From the NCBI GenBank assembly GCA_027704905.1, contig JANIIK010000484.1, positions 123,501 to 187,500 of the forward strand: a stretch of 64,000 nucleotides of DNA, given 5' to 3'. Both the position numbers and the translations under genes were made by a program. This stretch comes from Muraenolepis orangiensis (taxonomy: Eukaryota; Chordata; Actinopteri; Gadiformes; Muraenolepididae). This document shows, in pieces, positions 1 through 10,548 of this stretch. Positions within the stretch are counted from its first letter, which is position 1. Every line of letters starts with the position of its first letter. The notes under the pieces are model-generated. The model had not been told where the DNA came from. It ran no database searches and saw nothing but the letters and a program-made list of their open reading frames with translations.

Positions 1-1776
1 GGTGCTGGCGTTAGGTCCTGGGTTCCCCATCTCTCCCTGGTGCTGGCGTTAGGTCCTGGGTTCCCCATCTCTCCCTGGTGCTGGCGTTAGGTCCTGGGTT
101 CCCCATCTCTCCCTGGTGCTGGCGTTAGGTCCTGGGTTCCCCATCTCTCCCTGGTGCTGGCGTTAGGTCCTGGGTTCCCCATCTCTCCCTGGTGCTGGCG
201 TTAGGTCCTGGGTTCCCCATCTCTCCCTGGTGCTGGCGTTAGGTCCTGGGTTCCCCATCTCTCCCTGGTGCTGGCGTTAGGTCCTGGGTTCCCCATCTCT
301 CCCTGGTGCTGGCGTTAGGTCCTGGGTTCCCCATCTCTCCCTGGTGCTGGCGTTAGGTCCTGGGTTCCCCATCTCTCCCTGGTGCTGGCGTTAGGTCCTG
401 GGTTCCCCATCTCTCCCTGGTGCTGGCGTTAGGTCCTGGGTTCCCCATCTCTCCCTGGTGCTGGCGTTAGGTCCTGGGTTCCCCATCTCTCCCTGGTGCT
501 GGCGTTAGGTCCTGGGTTCCCCATCTCTCCCTGGTGCTGGCGTTAGGTCCTGGGTTCCCCATCTCTCCCTGGTGCTGGCGTTAGGTCCTGGGTTCCCCAT
601 CTCTCCCTGGTGCTGGCGTTAGGTCCTGGGTTCCCCATCTCTCCCTGGTGCTGGCGTTAGGTCCTGGGTTCCCCATCTCTCCCTGGTGCTGGCGTTAGGT
701 CCTGGGTTCCCCATCTCTCCCTGGTGCTGGCGTTAGGTCCTGGGTTCCCCATCTCTCCCTGGTGCTGGCGTTAGGTCCTGGGTTCCCCATCTCTCCCTGG
801 TGCTGGCGTTAGGTCCTGGGTTCCCCATCTCTCCCTGGTGCTGGCGTTAGGTCCTGGGTTCCCCATCTCTCCCTGGTGCTGGCGTTAGGTCCTGGGTTCC
901 CCATCTCTCCCTGGTGCTGGCGTTAGGTCCTGGGTTCCCCATCTCTCCCTGGTGCTGGCGTTAGGTCCTGGGTTCCCCATCTCTCCCTGGTGCTGGCGTT
1001 AGGTCCTGGGTTCCCCATCTCTCCCTGGTGCTGGCGTTAGGTCCTGGGTTCCCCATCTCTCCCTGGTGCTGGCGTTAGGTCCTGGGTTCCCCATCTCTCC
1101 CTGGTGCTGGCGTTAGGTCCTGGGTTCCCCATCTCTCCCTGGTGCTGGCGTTAGGTCCTGGGTTCCCCATCTCTCCCTGGTGCTGGCGTTAGGTCCTGGG
1201 TTCCCCATCTCTCCCTGGTGCTGGCGTTAGGTCCTGGGTTCCCCATCTCTCCCTGGTGCTGGCGTTAGGTCCTGGGTTCCCCATCTCTCCCTGGTGCTGG
1301 CGTTAGGTCCTGGGTTCCCCATCTCTCCCTGGTGCTGGCGTTAGGTCCTGGGTTCCCCATCTCTCCCTGGTGCTGGCGTTAGGTCCTGGGTTCCCCATCT
1401 CTCCCTGGTGCTGGCGTTAGGTCCTGGGTTCCCCATCTCTCCCTGGTGCTGGCGTTAGGTCCTGGGTTCCCCATCTCTCCCTGGTGCTGGCGTTAGGTCC
1501 TGGGTTCCCCATCTCTCCCTGGTGCTGGCGTTAGGTCCTGGGTTCCCCATCTCTCCCTGGTGCTGGCGTTAGGTCCTGGGTTCCCCATCTCTCCCTGGTG
1601 CTGGCGTTAGGTCCTGGGTTCCCCATCTCTCCCTGGTGCTGGCGTTAGGTCCTGGGTTCCCCATCTCTCCCTGGTGCTGGCGTTAGGTCCTGGGTTCCCC
1701 ATCTCTCCCTGGTGCTGGCGTTAGGTCCTGGGTTCCCCATCTCTCCCTGGTGCTGGCGTTAGGTCCTGGGTTCCCC
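1..1776. repeat. 38-bp tandem satellite, about 46.7 copies
   Basis: A 38-base GC-rich unit (starts ggtgctggcgttagg, ends ccatctctccct) is repeated head to tail without visible variation from the first base, so the array extends beyond the window. It has 46 full units plus 28 bases, and breaks into unique sequence with a short C run. The unit is not a multiple of three and I see no gene in it. The uniformity implies recent homogenisation, or collapse or over-extension by the assembler. Confidence 0.97.
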
Positions 1777-1868
1777 CCCTCCATGTCCACATGCTCCCTT
1801 GCCTCATCGCTACAGGAGGGCAACACATTGGAAACCCCTTGACTGCTGATCTTTTTTTTTTCTGTTCT

Positions 1869-1934
1869 ACCGTATTTTTTACGGTAAAGTTCTGGCAACC
1901 ACAGCTGCCAGTTTTTTACCGTAAAAATAACGGT
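1869..1934. repeat. Short palindromic interspersed repeat (MITE-like)
   Basis: The arms accgtattttttacggtaa and ttaccgtaaaaataacggt flank an inner palindrome (ctggcaaccacagctgccag), giving one imperfect hairpin of about 66 bases. It lies just outside the left end of hAT element A. This motif is a common kind of short inverted repeat in fish genomes; the family assignment is from memory and not firm. Confidence 0.6.
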
Positions 1935-2086
1935 GTTTTTTTTACAGTGTACCTAAATGCTGTAGATCAGGGGTGTCAAACTCAAATACCCAGTGGGCCA
2001 AAATGTAAAACCTGAACAAAGTCGCGGGCCAACATTGAACAAATGAACCTTTTAATATGGACCCAAACAAGTTTTGCTTTAACATT

Positions 2087-3094
2087 GAATATGGAACAAG
2101 CATCGCTTATTACATACAATATATCATTGAATATGGAACAAGCATCGCTTATTACATACAATATATCATTGAATATGGAACAAGCATCGCTTATTACATA
2201 CAATATATCATTGAATATGGAACAAGCATCGCTTATTACATACAATATATCATTGAATATGGAACAAGCATCGCTTATTACATACAATATATCACTGAAT
2301 ATGGAACAAGCATCGCTTATTACATACAATATATCACTGAATATGGAACAAGCATCGCTTATTACATACAATATATCACTGAATATGGAACAAGCATCGC
2401 TTATTACATACAATATATCATTGAATATGGAACAAGCATCGCTTATTACATACAATATATCATTGAATATGGAACAAGCATCGCTTATTACATACAATAT
2501 ATCATTGAATATGGAACAAGCATCGCTTATTACATACAATATATCATTGAATATGGAACAAGCATCGCTTATTACATACAATATATCATTGAATATGGAA
2601 CAAGCATCGCTTATTACATACAATATATCATTGAATATGGAACAAGCATCGCTTATTACATACAATATATCATTGAATATGGAACAAGCATCGCTTATTA
2701 CATACAATATATCATTGAATATGGAACAAGCATCGCTTATTACATACAATATATCATTGAATATGGAACAAGCATCGCTTATTACATACAATATATCATT
2801 GAATATGGAACAAGCATCGCTTATTACATACAATATATCATTGAATATGGAACAAGCATCGCTTATTACATACAATATATCATTGAATATGGAACAAGCA
2901 TCGCTTATTACATACAATATATCATTGAATATGGAACAAGCATCGCTTATTACATACAATATATCATTGAATATGGAACAAGCATCGCTTATTACATACA
3001 ATATATCATTGAATATGGAACAAGCATCGCTTATTACATACAATATATCATTGAATATGGAACAAGCATCGCTTATTACATACAATATATCATT
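2087..3094. repeat. 42-bp tandem array inside hAT copy A, exactly 24 units
   Basis: The unit begins gaatatggaacaagcatcgc and is 42 bases, 14 codons. It spans 1008 bases, exactly 24 units. Three neighbouring units (about 2290-2400) carry a T-to-C change (atatcactg), a sign of local block amplification. Because the period is divisible by three and the unit has no stop in several frames, it creates artificial open frames of about 350-375 residues on both strands. The array is downstream of the minus-strand transposase, in what would be its 3' untranslated region. Confidence 0.97.
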
Positions 3095-3352
3095 GACTAG
3101 TGGAGACATGCAAAATCGAATTTCAAATGAAAAAACACATCAATGGCATTCATTTATTAAATAAATACAATTTAAATAAAAATCGTATGCCTCTTTTCTA
3201 TTTGCAGCCTTCTGATTTAAATACCAAAATAAACTTTTTCCACTGGCTAATAATTTTACAAATAAAATGATAATAAATAAATCAACCATTCAAGCCCATG
3301 CCTTGTAGCAAGAAAAAGTGCACAAAGAAAACGTTAATTATTGCACACTGAT

Positions 3353-5108
3353 CTAATCTGATGTGCCCAAGCCAGATACCTGGCATCTCTTCTTGGATGC
3401 TAGTTCATCAATGTCTGGGCTCAGGCTCTGAGCTGAAGAAATCCTCAGTATCGAGCGAAGGTGTTCATCAGTCAGACGTCTCCTGTGAGTTGTTTTGGTC
3501 ATCTTCATCGAGGAGAAAAGTTGCTGGCATAGATAAGTGCTGCGGAACATGGAGAGCATGTGAGCAGCTTGGGGGCGGAGGCATTGTGTCAGGGATGAAC
3601 CGTGGAAACTGTGCGGCGCCCACAGCATCATACTTTGACTTCAGCGTGTCGTTGCACTGGAGTTCAATCAGCTCCATTTGGATGTTGGTTGGTGCATTTT
3701 CCACATCAACTGCGAAGGGATTACTAAGCAGTTCAAACCTACATTTCTGGACATCGAAGTCGGCAAATCGCCGGCTAAACTCAGCGGCGAGAACACTGAG
3801 TTTTTCAGCAAACTGTGCGCATGGGAACACGGCGGTAGAGATCTGCGCTTTTATGGTTTGGCAGCAGGGAAAATGGCAAGGGTTTCCTTGCAGCATCTGA
3901 TTCTCCCACAGGCACAGTTTAGTTTTAAAGGCCCTCACTGCAGCGTACATGTCTGTGATGATGCGCCCCCGCCCCTGAAGCTGCAGGTTCAGCGCATCGA
4001 GATGGCTCGAGATGTCACAGAGAAAGGCCAGCTCACACAGAAACTTTTGCTCCCGGAGCTCTGCTGTATCCTTCCCTTTGGTTTCCAGGAATTGACATAT
4101 TTCCTCACGCAGCTCGAAACATCTGTTCAGTACTTTTCCTCTGCTTAGCCATCTCACCTCTGTGTGATACGGCACGTCTGCGTATTCCGAACCACACTCC
4201 TCCAGAAAAGATTTAAACTGACGGTGATTCAGACCTTTGGCTCTTATAAAGTTAACTACCTGTGTTACTGTGGTCATAACATGTTCCATCTTTAGGGCTT
4301 TGGCACACAGTGATTCCTGATGTATGATGCAGTGGTAAACAGTTTGCTCACCTGCACAGTTCTCTTCCCGCATCTTCTCCCGAACCATGCCCACCAGTCC
4401 TCTCTTTTTACCGCACATCGCTGGCGCACCATCTGTCATTAATCCAACGAGTTTATCCCACGGCAGCTTTATTTCAGTTACACATTTGGAAACCTCCTCA
4501 AAGATTTCCTTTCCTGTGGTTGTGCCATGCATTGATTTGAATCCCAATAGCTCCTCCGTAACACACAGATTTGAGTCCACTCCACGGATGAAGACTGACA
4601 GCTGAGCAGTATCTGATGCGTCGCAGCTCTCATCCACAGCGAGGGAGAACGCAACAAAATCTTTTCCCTTTTCCATCAGCTGGTCATACAGATTGGTGGC
4701 AAGATCACATGTGCGATCAGCTACTGTGTTCCTGCTCAGGCTCACGTTTGAAAATGCTTGCTTTTTCTCTGGGCATACGAGGTCACAAACTTTCATCATG
4801 CACTTTTTCACGAACTCTCCCTCATTAAAGGGCCGGGCTGATTTTGCGATCTCTGCTGCCACTATATAACTAGCCTTTACAGCTGCCTCACTTTGTGATG
4901 TGGCTTTCTGGCTCCTTTGAGTCATGTCCAGGTCCTTGTATTGGTCATGGTGTTTCGTTTCATAGTGTCGTCTAATGTTGTACTCCTTACTTACATCCAC
5001 GTTGACTCCACAAACAAGACAAACAGGTTTGTCTTTTACATATGGAAACAGATATTCTGCCTCCCACTTGTCCAGAAAGCTCCTGTTTTCTGCCTTTCTT
5101 TTCGCCAT
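3353..5108 (-). pseudogene. hAT transposase, copy A (frameshifted)
   Basis: The protein starts at the ATG at 5108 (MAKRKAENRS), the start shared with copy B; an in-frame extension to 5210 is not conserved as a start there. An N-terminal BED-type zinc finger shows C30, C33, H48 and H53. The hAT catalytic core follows, with AVDESCD, MTDGAPAMCG and the EVRWLSRGKVL motif. After about 510 residues the frame breaks near 3570-3600, close to a C-rich run. The C-terminal dimerisation domain (MLSMFRSTYLCQQLFS) continues in another frame to 3353. At the motif normally read as CEQxFS the glutamate is glutamine. By analogy with the Hermes D-D-E triad this would remove the third catalytic residue. Copy B shares both defects. 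It encoded a nuclear cut-and-paste transposase and is almost certainly inactive now. Confidence 0.9.
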
Positions 5109-5372
5109 TTTTGGGAAGGGATAGCGCGCTGACAGGTCTATGTTGCTTTGACTACTGTCACAGAGGAGAGGGCGTTTCTGGGTCCTGTCCTGATTGGCGC
5201 GCAAAAACAACAGCAGAGCATTATGGGATTCGTAGTATTAGCGGTGAATGCGCTGTATAATACCGGCGGGCCAGCTCTAGTAGTAATTTGGTATTGTCTC
5301 GCGGGCCAACTATAATTACCCCGCGGGCCAAATTTGGCCCGCGGGCCAGAGTTTGACACCCATGCTGTAGAT

Positions 5373-5843
5373 TAAGGGCGGAACTAATGTTTGAAGCGCA
5401 CAGTGTCCGGGGGCGTTTTATGCCGACGCACGCGTGTCAAAATCTCCGGATTTAAGAGATAGTTCAGTCAATAAAGTCCCCATAATTTCCTCTCTTATTG
5501 CATGCAGCCAATAAGGTACGTTTGGTGTTGTGGTTGTTAGCTGTGTGTAGGCCCAAGCCAGGTAGCTAAAGTGCTAACGAAATGGTTGCTAAGTGAATTT
5601 ATTATTATTATTATTGCAGAAGGACTTAATGTGTTTTGTAGGTTAAGTTCATTTGGTTAACAATATTGACATGTGACACTAAGAGACAAGTAGAAATAAT
5701 ATGGATGTATGTTGTTATTGTTTGATCTGTGATTTATTGTATTTCATGTGTGTGTTTCACAGTTCTCACGGTCTGGATTTGAATAAATCCTACCAGTATC
5801 ATAAAGAACGCATTGCTGTCATCATTGCATGAGAGGGAATTAC
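5373..5843. other. Unassigned spacer, possible LTR relic
   Basis: No coding sequence is recognisable. A short (att)n run occurs at about 5599-5612. A stretch near 5760-5830 (cacggtctggatttgaataaatcc) has a polyadenylation signal and reads like the R/U5 part of an unrelated LTR. This sequence directly abuts the truncated retroviral 5' LTR that begins at 5844. Confidence 0.4.
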
Positions 5844-6554
5844 AATTTGTTCATTGTGTTCTGCTTGCTTGATAAATCTTTGTAGTATAATTTCTACTCG
5901 GTGGAATAAGAATCTTTCTCAGAGGTCCGGATACTAAGTTCAAGGTGTTTATTGAACAAAGCATCAAATTCATCAGTTGCAACGAGATGGAGCCTGCCGT
6001 GCCAATTCGCAGAACTGGCGACGCGCTCCTTTACCAAACATTATATAGACAATAGCATCATAAAACATCCACTACTCCTAGTGGTCAAAGTAACAAACAT
6101 CAACTTAATACTATTGGTCTGAGAGGTACAACCAGTATCCTGGTTGGTCACGGTGGTCATCGTCACGTCCCAAGTGTATGGCTCAAACCCCCAAGGGGGT
6201 CGTATTTGGCTTGCACAACATTTCACGGCGCTACTCCCTAGTTAGAGCTCATGTTACATTCTGTAGGATAGCGTTGAAAACCCCCTAAAGGCACCATTAC
6301 AAGAGCCTGAAGGCACACCACCACCTACACATCTGGAACTGCTTAACACATCTCTATGTCCTAGTGGGCCTTGGGGTCCACCAGCAGATTATGCTGTAGC
6401 CACCTACTGCAATGTATAGAGGATCCAAAGACAGTGTTTTACATTATAATAAGGGTATAAAAATACACTACATATTCAAACTTAATTGAGTTCATGTGTG
6501 ACAGTTCTTATTGATTGATAATTTGCCTTCTTATTCACGTAGATTTCCACCACA
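5844..6554 (+). repeat. 5' LTR remnant of the provirus, truncated and split
   Basis: Bases 5844-5880 (tttgttcattgtgttctgc...) and 6473-6554 (ending agatttccaccaca) match consecutive parts of the 3' end of the LTR at 22996-23656. A 592-base insertion separates them. Upstream of 5844 the similarity to the 3' LTR stops, so U3 and the promoter are absent from this copy. Confidence 0.8.
5881..6472. mobile_element. Probable solo LTR inserted in the proviral 5' LTR
   Basis: This insertion interrupts the LTR sequence between gataaatctt and ttcaaactt. Its ends are TGTAGT and ACTACA, a perfect inverted TG...CA pair typical of LTRs. Flanking tetramers tctt and tatt differ at one position, so the target duplication is imperfect. 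It contains a TATA-like ggtataaaaa near the right end. No internal coding region is present. Confidence 0.6.
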
Positions 6555-6557
6555 ATT

Positions 6558-6575
6558 TGGTGTCAGAAGTGGGAT
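6558..6575 (+). promoter_or_regulatory. Putative primer-binding site of the provirus
   Basis: Three bases after the LTR end (accaca) the sequence tggtgtcagaagtgggat begins with TGG, as expected for pairing with a tRNA 3' CCA end. The donor tRNA is not assigned. The following leader (6576-7070) carries several copies of cagggaca/gtccgggacact-type motifs. Confidence 0.65.
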
Positions 6576-7070
6576 GGTCACTCTCATGGCGGTAGGATCC
6601 CGGACGCAAACCGCGGCTGGCTGATCACCCCTTCGGCTTCACAAGGAAGGGTTGACGGTTTGGTCCGTGGAGCCGCCGGGTGAGGTCGACGATCTTTTGG
6701 TTACGGTAAGAATCCGCGTGAATACTTAAAGGCCAGCCGTTAGAGGTGAATTGCATACATCATTTGGAGCTTTTTTAACCAAGGTTTAGTAGAAACCTGG
6801 ATTAGCGCAGACGTGTGTTAATATTGTGTGAGTGCCAGCTGTCAGGGACAGCCAGGTTGTCAGGGACAATCGGAGTGTCCGGGACACTCAGTGAATGCGA
6901 ATGAGTGTCAGAAGAACCTGGTGAGTGTGTGAGTGAAAGTCACAGGCCGATTGTCAGGGACACTGGATGAATGTAGTGTCCGGGACACTGACTGAAAGAG
7001 GGTACAGAATGAAAGAGAGTGACTGATTTAAAGGGCACTACATATCCGTATTCCAGGGAATACGTTGGAC

Positions 7071-8667
7071 CAGTGGCGGCCGGTGACATCCGAAGTAGGA
7101 GGGGCATTTTCCCAGACGGTGGCGCCATTTCTCCATGTAAACGACCGAGAGGGCGAATTAAAGAAATAAAAATAAAAAACTATACATAATATAAATATAA
7201 ACCTCACTGTTACTCATTCTACTCTGTATTGTATATATGTATATTGACTGAACATTCCTTTACTTACTGCTTAATTTCTTTTTTTACTTACTTTATTTTT
7301 ACTGTATGTAGCACAATCCATCAGTATTCTGTATTTTGTTGTGACAAATAATAAACAAACTTGAAACTTATGGTGAAAGAACATTTATTATATGGTGCTT
7401 CAATTAGCAATTATGAACACAGTAATACCTAGTAGAAAATAAACGTAAGAAAAAAATATGGTCTTATATTAGAAAGACTACCCAGTGTGCCATCAAAAAT
7501 AATACCTAAATATGGTCTTACATTCGAGTGTGCAAAAGTAATTACAACAAAATAGAAGATAATAAAATAGACCTGATACAAGTCCTGAGATAAAATGCAA
7601 TACAATGTTAAGCTTACAAATTAAAAGGTACTGGGTCCTATGTACACTACTATACGATATACAGTTTAATCTATGTACCTATGCTATACTAACTATACAA
7701 GAACTACACAACTATAACTATACAACTATTCTCTCCTCAGACAGCAAGACGCAAACTGACTCATTAACAAATGCTTCTGAATTAAACTAATTAAATAAAA
7801 TACAAATGCTTAATACATTCGACCACAGCCTATATTAGCAGACAAACACACGGAGGACCCTGTAGCTAGCATTGGGGAAGCACGTGTCCACGATAAACTT
7901 ACAAAACCCCAATCCACACCGTTTACATACAAATGACACAAGCTGCATGTTTATACAGCAAGACCAACATTTCTTATCCCCTTTACTTTACGTTTACATC
8001 GTCCACAATAAAAATAAATGTAAAACTAGAACCGGGACAACAAAAACGTACCTCTCCTCAGACAGCAAGACCGAACTGAGAGCAGAGCAGTACAGGCTTT
8101 ACAAATAAGGTTCAACTAGACTACAATTGAATGGCGCATGCGTGACTGGTTTTCTTTGCTCACGCATTCACGCATGCGCCACTCAATTTGCTCACGCATG
8201 CGCCACTCAATTTGAGTGGCGCATGCGTGACTGGTTTCTTTGTTCGGGCGCAATGAAATGCGCTCCCACAGATCGTATTTAGGACCCTTGATAGGCTACA
8301 TTTAATTGCTTGATCCATTTTCATTGGCCGCTTGCGCGCAGTGACGCGGAGATCCTGGGCGCACCGCCGTGCGCCCAGGTTTGGAGGTAGGTACCAGATT
8401 TCTATGAGAGTGACGTCAATGACAAACGAGGGGGGAGAATAGCACGCACAAAACAATGATTTATATTTGCTATATTAACGTTATTGTGCATTTTAAACAC
8501 AAACATACATAAAATGAGTAATTATTATTCATTTTAAACATGTTTAGTTTATTTTTAGGGGTCAAAAAAATCAAAAATCAAAAAACACAATTATAATTTT
8601 TTTTTTTTTTTTTTTTTTTCCTCTCTCAACCAGGTGGGGCGGCGCCCCTATGGACGAGCCGCCACTG
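7071..8667. mobile_element. Non-autonomous hAT-like element with exact 8-bp target duplication
   Basis: Ends are cagtggcggccggtgac on the left and gacgagccgccactg on the right. The 8-bp target duplication cgttggac is perfect (7063-7070 and 8668-8675). The interior has no transposase frame. It is AT-rich, with a stretch at 7250-7370 resembling a LINE tail (tgtgacaaataataaac) and a 24-base T run near the right end. Part of the interior (about 7740-8050) recurs at 45550-46005. It interrupts the gag leader region of the provirus, so it is younger than that. Confidence 0.9.
8129..8237. repeat. Cluster of inverted and direct copies of a 25-base motif
   Basis: The motif tgagtggcgcatgcgtgac and its reverse complement occur four times in about 110 bases: forward, reverse, reverse, forward. 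This makes a compact hairpin-forming block around the palindrome gcatgc. It lies inside the non-autonomous hAT element. Confidence 0.75.
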
Positions 8668-8873
8668 CGTTGGACGGAAGTCGTATATACGCGGGATAAG
8701 CCCTTGATGTGTGCAAGGTCCACCTGGCGGTGGATAAAATAGTATAACTTCTAAGAGCTGTCACCGAGGTAAATTAAATGATAATTAAATAATAACATGG
8801 GTTCGCATTGATCGAGGGAGGATGGCAAGGCAGAGGTTGCATCAAGTGTTAAACTACATTTACATGAGAAGGC

Positions 8874-9128
8874 ATGAGGGAGGAGGTTTTACGCTCTAAG
8901 CAAGGCGCACAGAGAGTTGGCCAGCAACCGAACCAACACAGAGGCAAGAACTTTACTCTGAAAAGCGGTTACACTGGCTCCGGCACAAACGGCAGCTTCG
9001 AGTGTTATAACCGCAATAAAGAAGGACACTTTGCAAGAGATTGTCCGGAGGAAAGCCGACTCAACCAGAGGCGTGGCCACAGTGATGATCATGATTCCGA
9101 ACGCAACCAGCGCAGAGGGTCCAGCTGA
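8874..9128 (+). pseudogene. Retroviral gag nucleocapsid relic
   Basis: This 84-residue open frame ends in a basic, Arg-rich tail and contains one CCHC-like zinc knuckle, CYNRNKEGHFARDC. The second cysteine of the expected C-x2-C-x4-H-x4-C pattern is arginine (codon CGC, one transition from TGC), so zinc binding is probably lost. It lies downstream of the PBS and leader of the provirus and upstream of the RNase H relic, consistent with the 3' end of gag. Matrix and capsid sequence was not recognised upstream. Confidence 0.65.
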
Positions 9129-9129
9129 C

Positions 9130-10548
9130 TGGCGGGGAGGAGCAGGAGGGCGACGGGTCCACCACAGCTGAAGTCAACAAACAGGGAAGTGACACACGTA
9201 GACATGCAGCAACACACACACACATGAGGGAAGCCATGGGCATTAGAAGCACGACACACACCACAACCAGGCACATACGTACCGTATATCTAGAACATAT
9301 TGATCCAAAGGATGTTGCCTTTTCAATGGTATTTAATTTGGGAAAATACAACTTGTCAATAACCTGACCCTAACCCTGACTCCAACCACTAACCCTAAAA
9401 AAGAGCAATGTTGATATCAATCATGTTAATGAGGTTAATATGTTAATGTTGAAGGATCCGTATGATACTGAGGGGATTGCTCATTTTGTACATGTTGAAT
9501 GTTAGAGTACAAGTAGAATACGTTCGTATTGCACATGAGCTGATATACAACCAAAGAGTATAATAAAATAACAGCTATATAAAATGGTAATGTTACTTGC
9601 ATTGGAGTCAATGCTGTGTTGCTGTTGACAAAGTGATTAAACCTTAAATAGTTCAAATTGACCGGAACCTTTTATAAAACTTAGATTAAAAACCTACTAA
9701 CCCTATACGATTGCTTTGAATAGGACAGCGCCAATCAGAATGTTAATGTAACCTAGTGTAATTCAACGCTATCAGTTCTAGCTGCAGTGGTACATCCACT
9801 ATAGGTTCAAGGAGACTGGCTCTAAGAAAAATACACAGGCACCGTGACCTACGTTTGACCTTTAATATGTAACTTAAAGGAGTTCACCAGGTTCAGTACC
9901 CAACGTCATAGGATCCATGAAATGGTCCACATTTATAGAAAATAATTAATGAAATAAATAAAAAGGGTACCCCATAAAGTCTGTTTGAGTGCACTCAATA
10001 AAAAAAGAAAAGGGAACGGATATTCTGTTCCTACCACCAGGGGCCAAGTTAAAGTTCACAAGCCGACCGTTGGGTGATGGGGAGTAGAGAAGGTCAATGA
10101 AGCCGACCACTTTGTTGATGCAGATCCGTGTTCAATTAAGGGGGTAACAAAAACCAATCAGGATTCTTCCATTTGTTTCTCCAATTCGATCCTCAAGTCA
10201 GCTAGTCTTTTCCTCTTTCTTCCTTGTCCAGTTCCAGTACGGAATCCTCTCTTTAGTCAGCTAGCAGTAGTTCTGGTTCTTCTGTAGTTTTCTTTTCCCT
10301 CTATATTTCGTTTTCTGTCCAAGTATCACTTTTCTAATATTCTCCAACTGCTCCAATATTCTCTGTCTGCTCCGTTGATTGCTTGTAAACCAACTAAACT
10401 GTTTCCCCGCAATCGGCTCGCGAGCAGGGCTGTACCACGTGAATCTCAGGGAGCGTCAACAAATCACACTCCTCCAGGGAGCGTCACCCAAATCACAGTC
10501 CATAATGAATGTTTCAGCTAGACAAGAAAATAGCATGGGCTACATTAA
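9130..10548. other. Non-coding remainder of provirus interior
   Basis: I see no recognisable protein domain. There is a CA-rich stretch at about 9210-9225, a degenerate CCTAACC-rich patch near 9365-9398, and AT-rich sequence. It runs to the Gypsy insertion at 10549 and probably represents decayed pol or insertions too old to recognise. Confidence 0.4.

Larger units (their letters stand above)
1968..5364 (-). mobile_element. hAT DNA transposon, copy A
   Basis: The ends are caggggtgtcaaactc and its near-perfect inverted partner gagtttgacacccatg. They are flanked by an exact 8-bp target duplication, ctgtagat (1960-1967 and 5365-5372), which is diagnostic of hAT insertion. Inside are a 42-bp x 24 tandem array on the left and, on the minus strand, a transposase gene with a BED zinc finger and hAT catalytic regions. 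Copy B at 41163-44427 is nearly identical in the same orientation. The transposase resembles the source of the vertebrate GTF2IRD2 C-terminal region (Charlie-like hAT); this is inference from motif similarity. Confidence 0.95.

Noticed and set aside
1..3094. CRISPR-like appearance of the 38-bp and 42-bp arrays
   Set aside because: Units are contiguous with no unique spacers, and the setting is eukaryotic transposon DNA.
1982..3164. Repetitive proteins of about 347-375 residues on both strands
   Set aside because: Artefacts of a stop-free 42-bp monomer; no promoter or non-repeat domain.
3361..4148. Plus-strand open frames across the hAT transposase (also at 42430-43217)
   Set aside because: Antisense shadows of the minus-strand transposase without recognisable domains.
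9361..9400. Telomere-like CCTAACCC patch
   Set aside because: Only a few degenerate units; also a tiny one at 26050. Not an interstitial telomere array.
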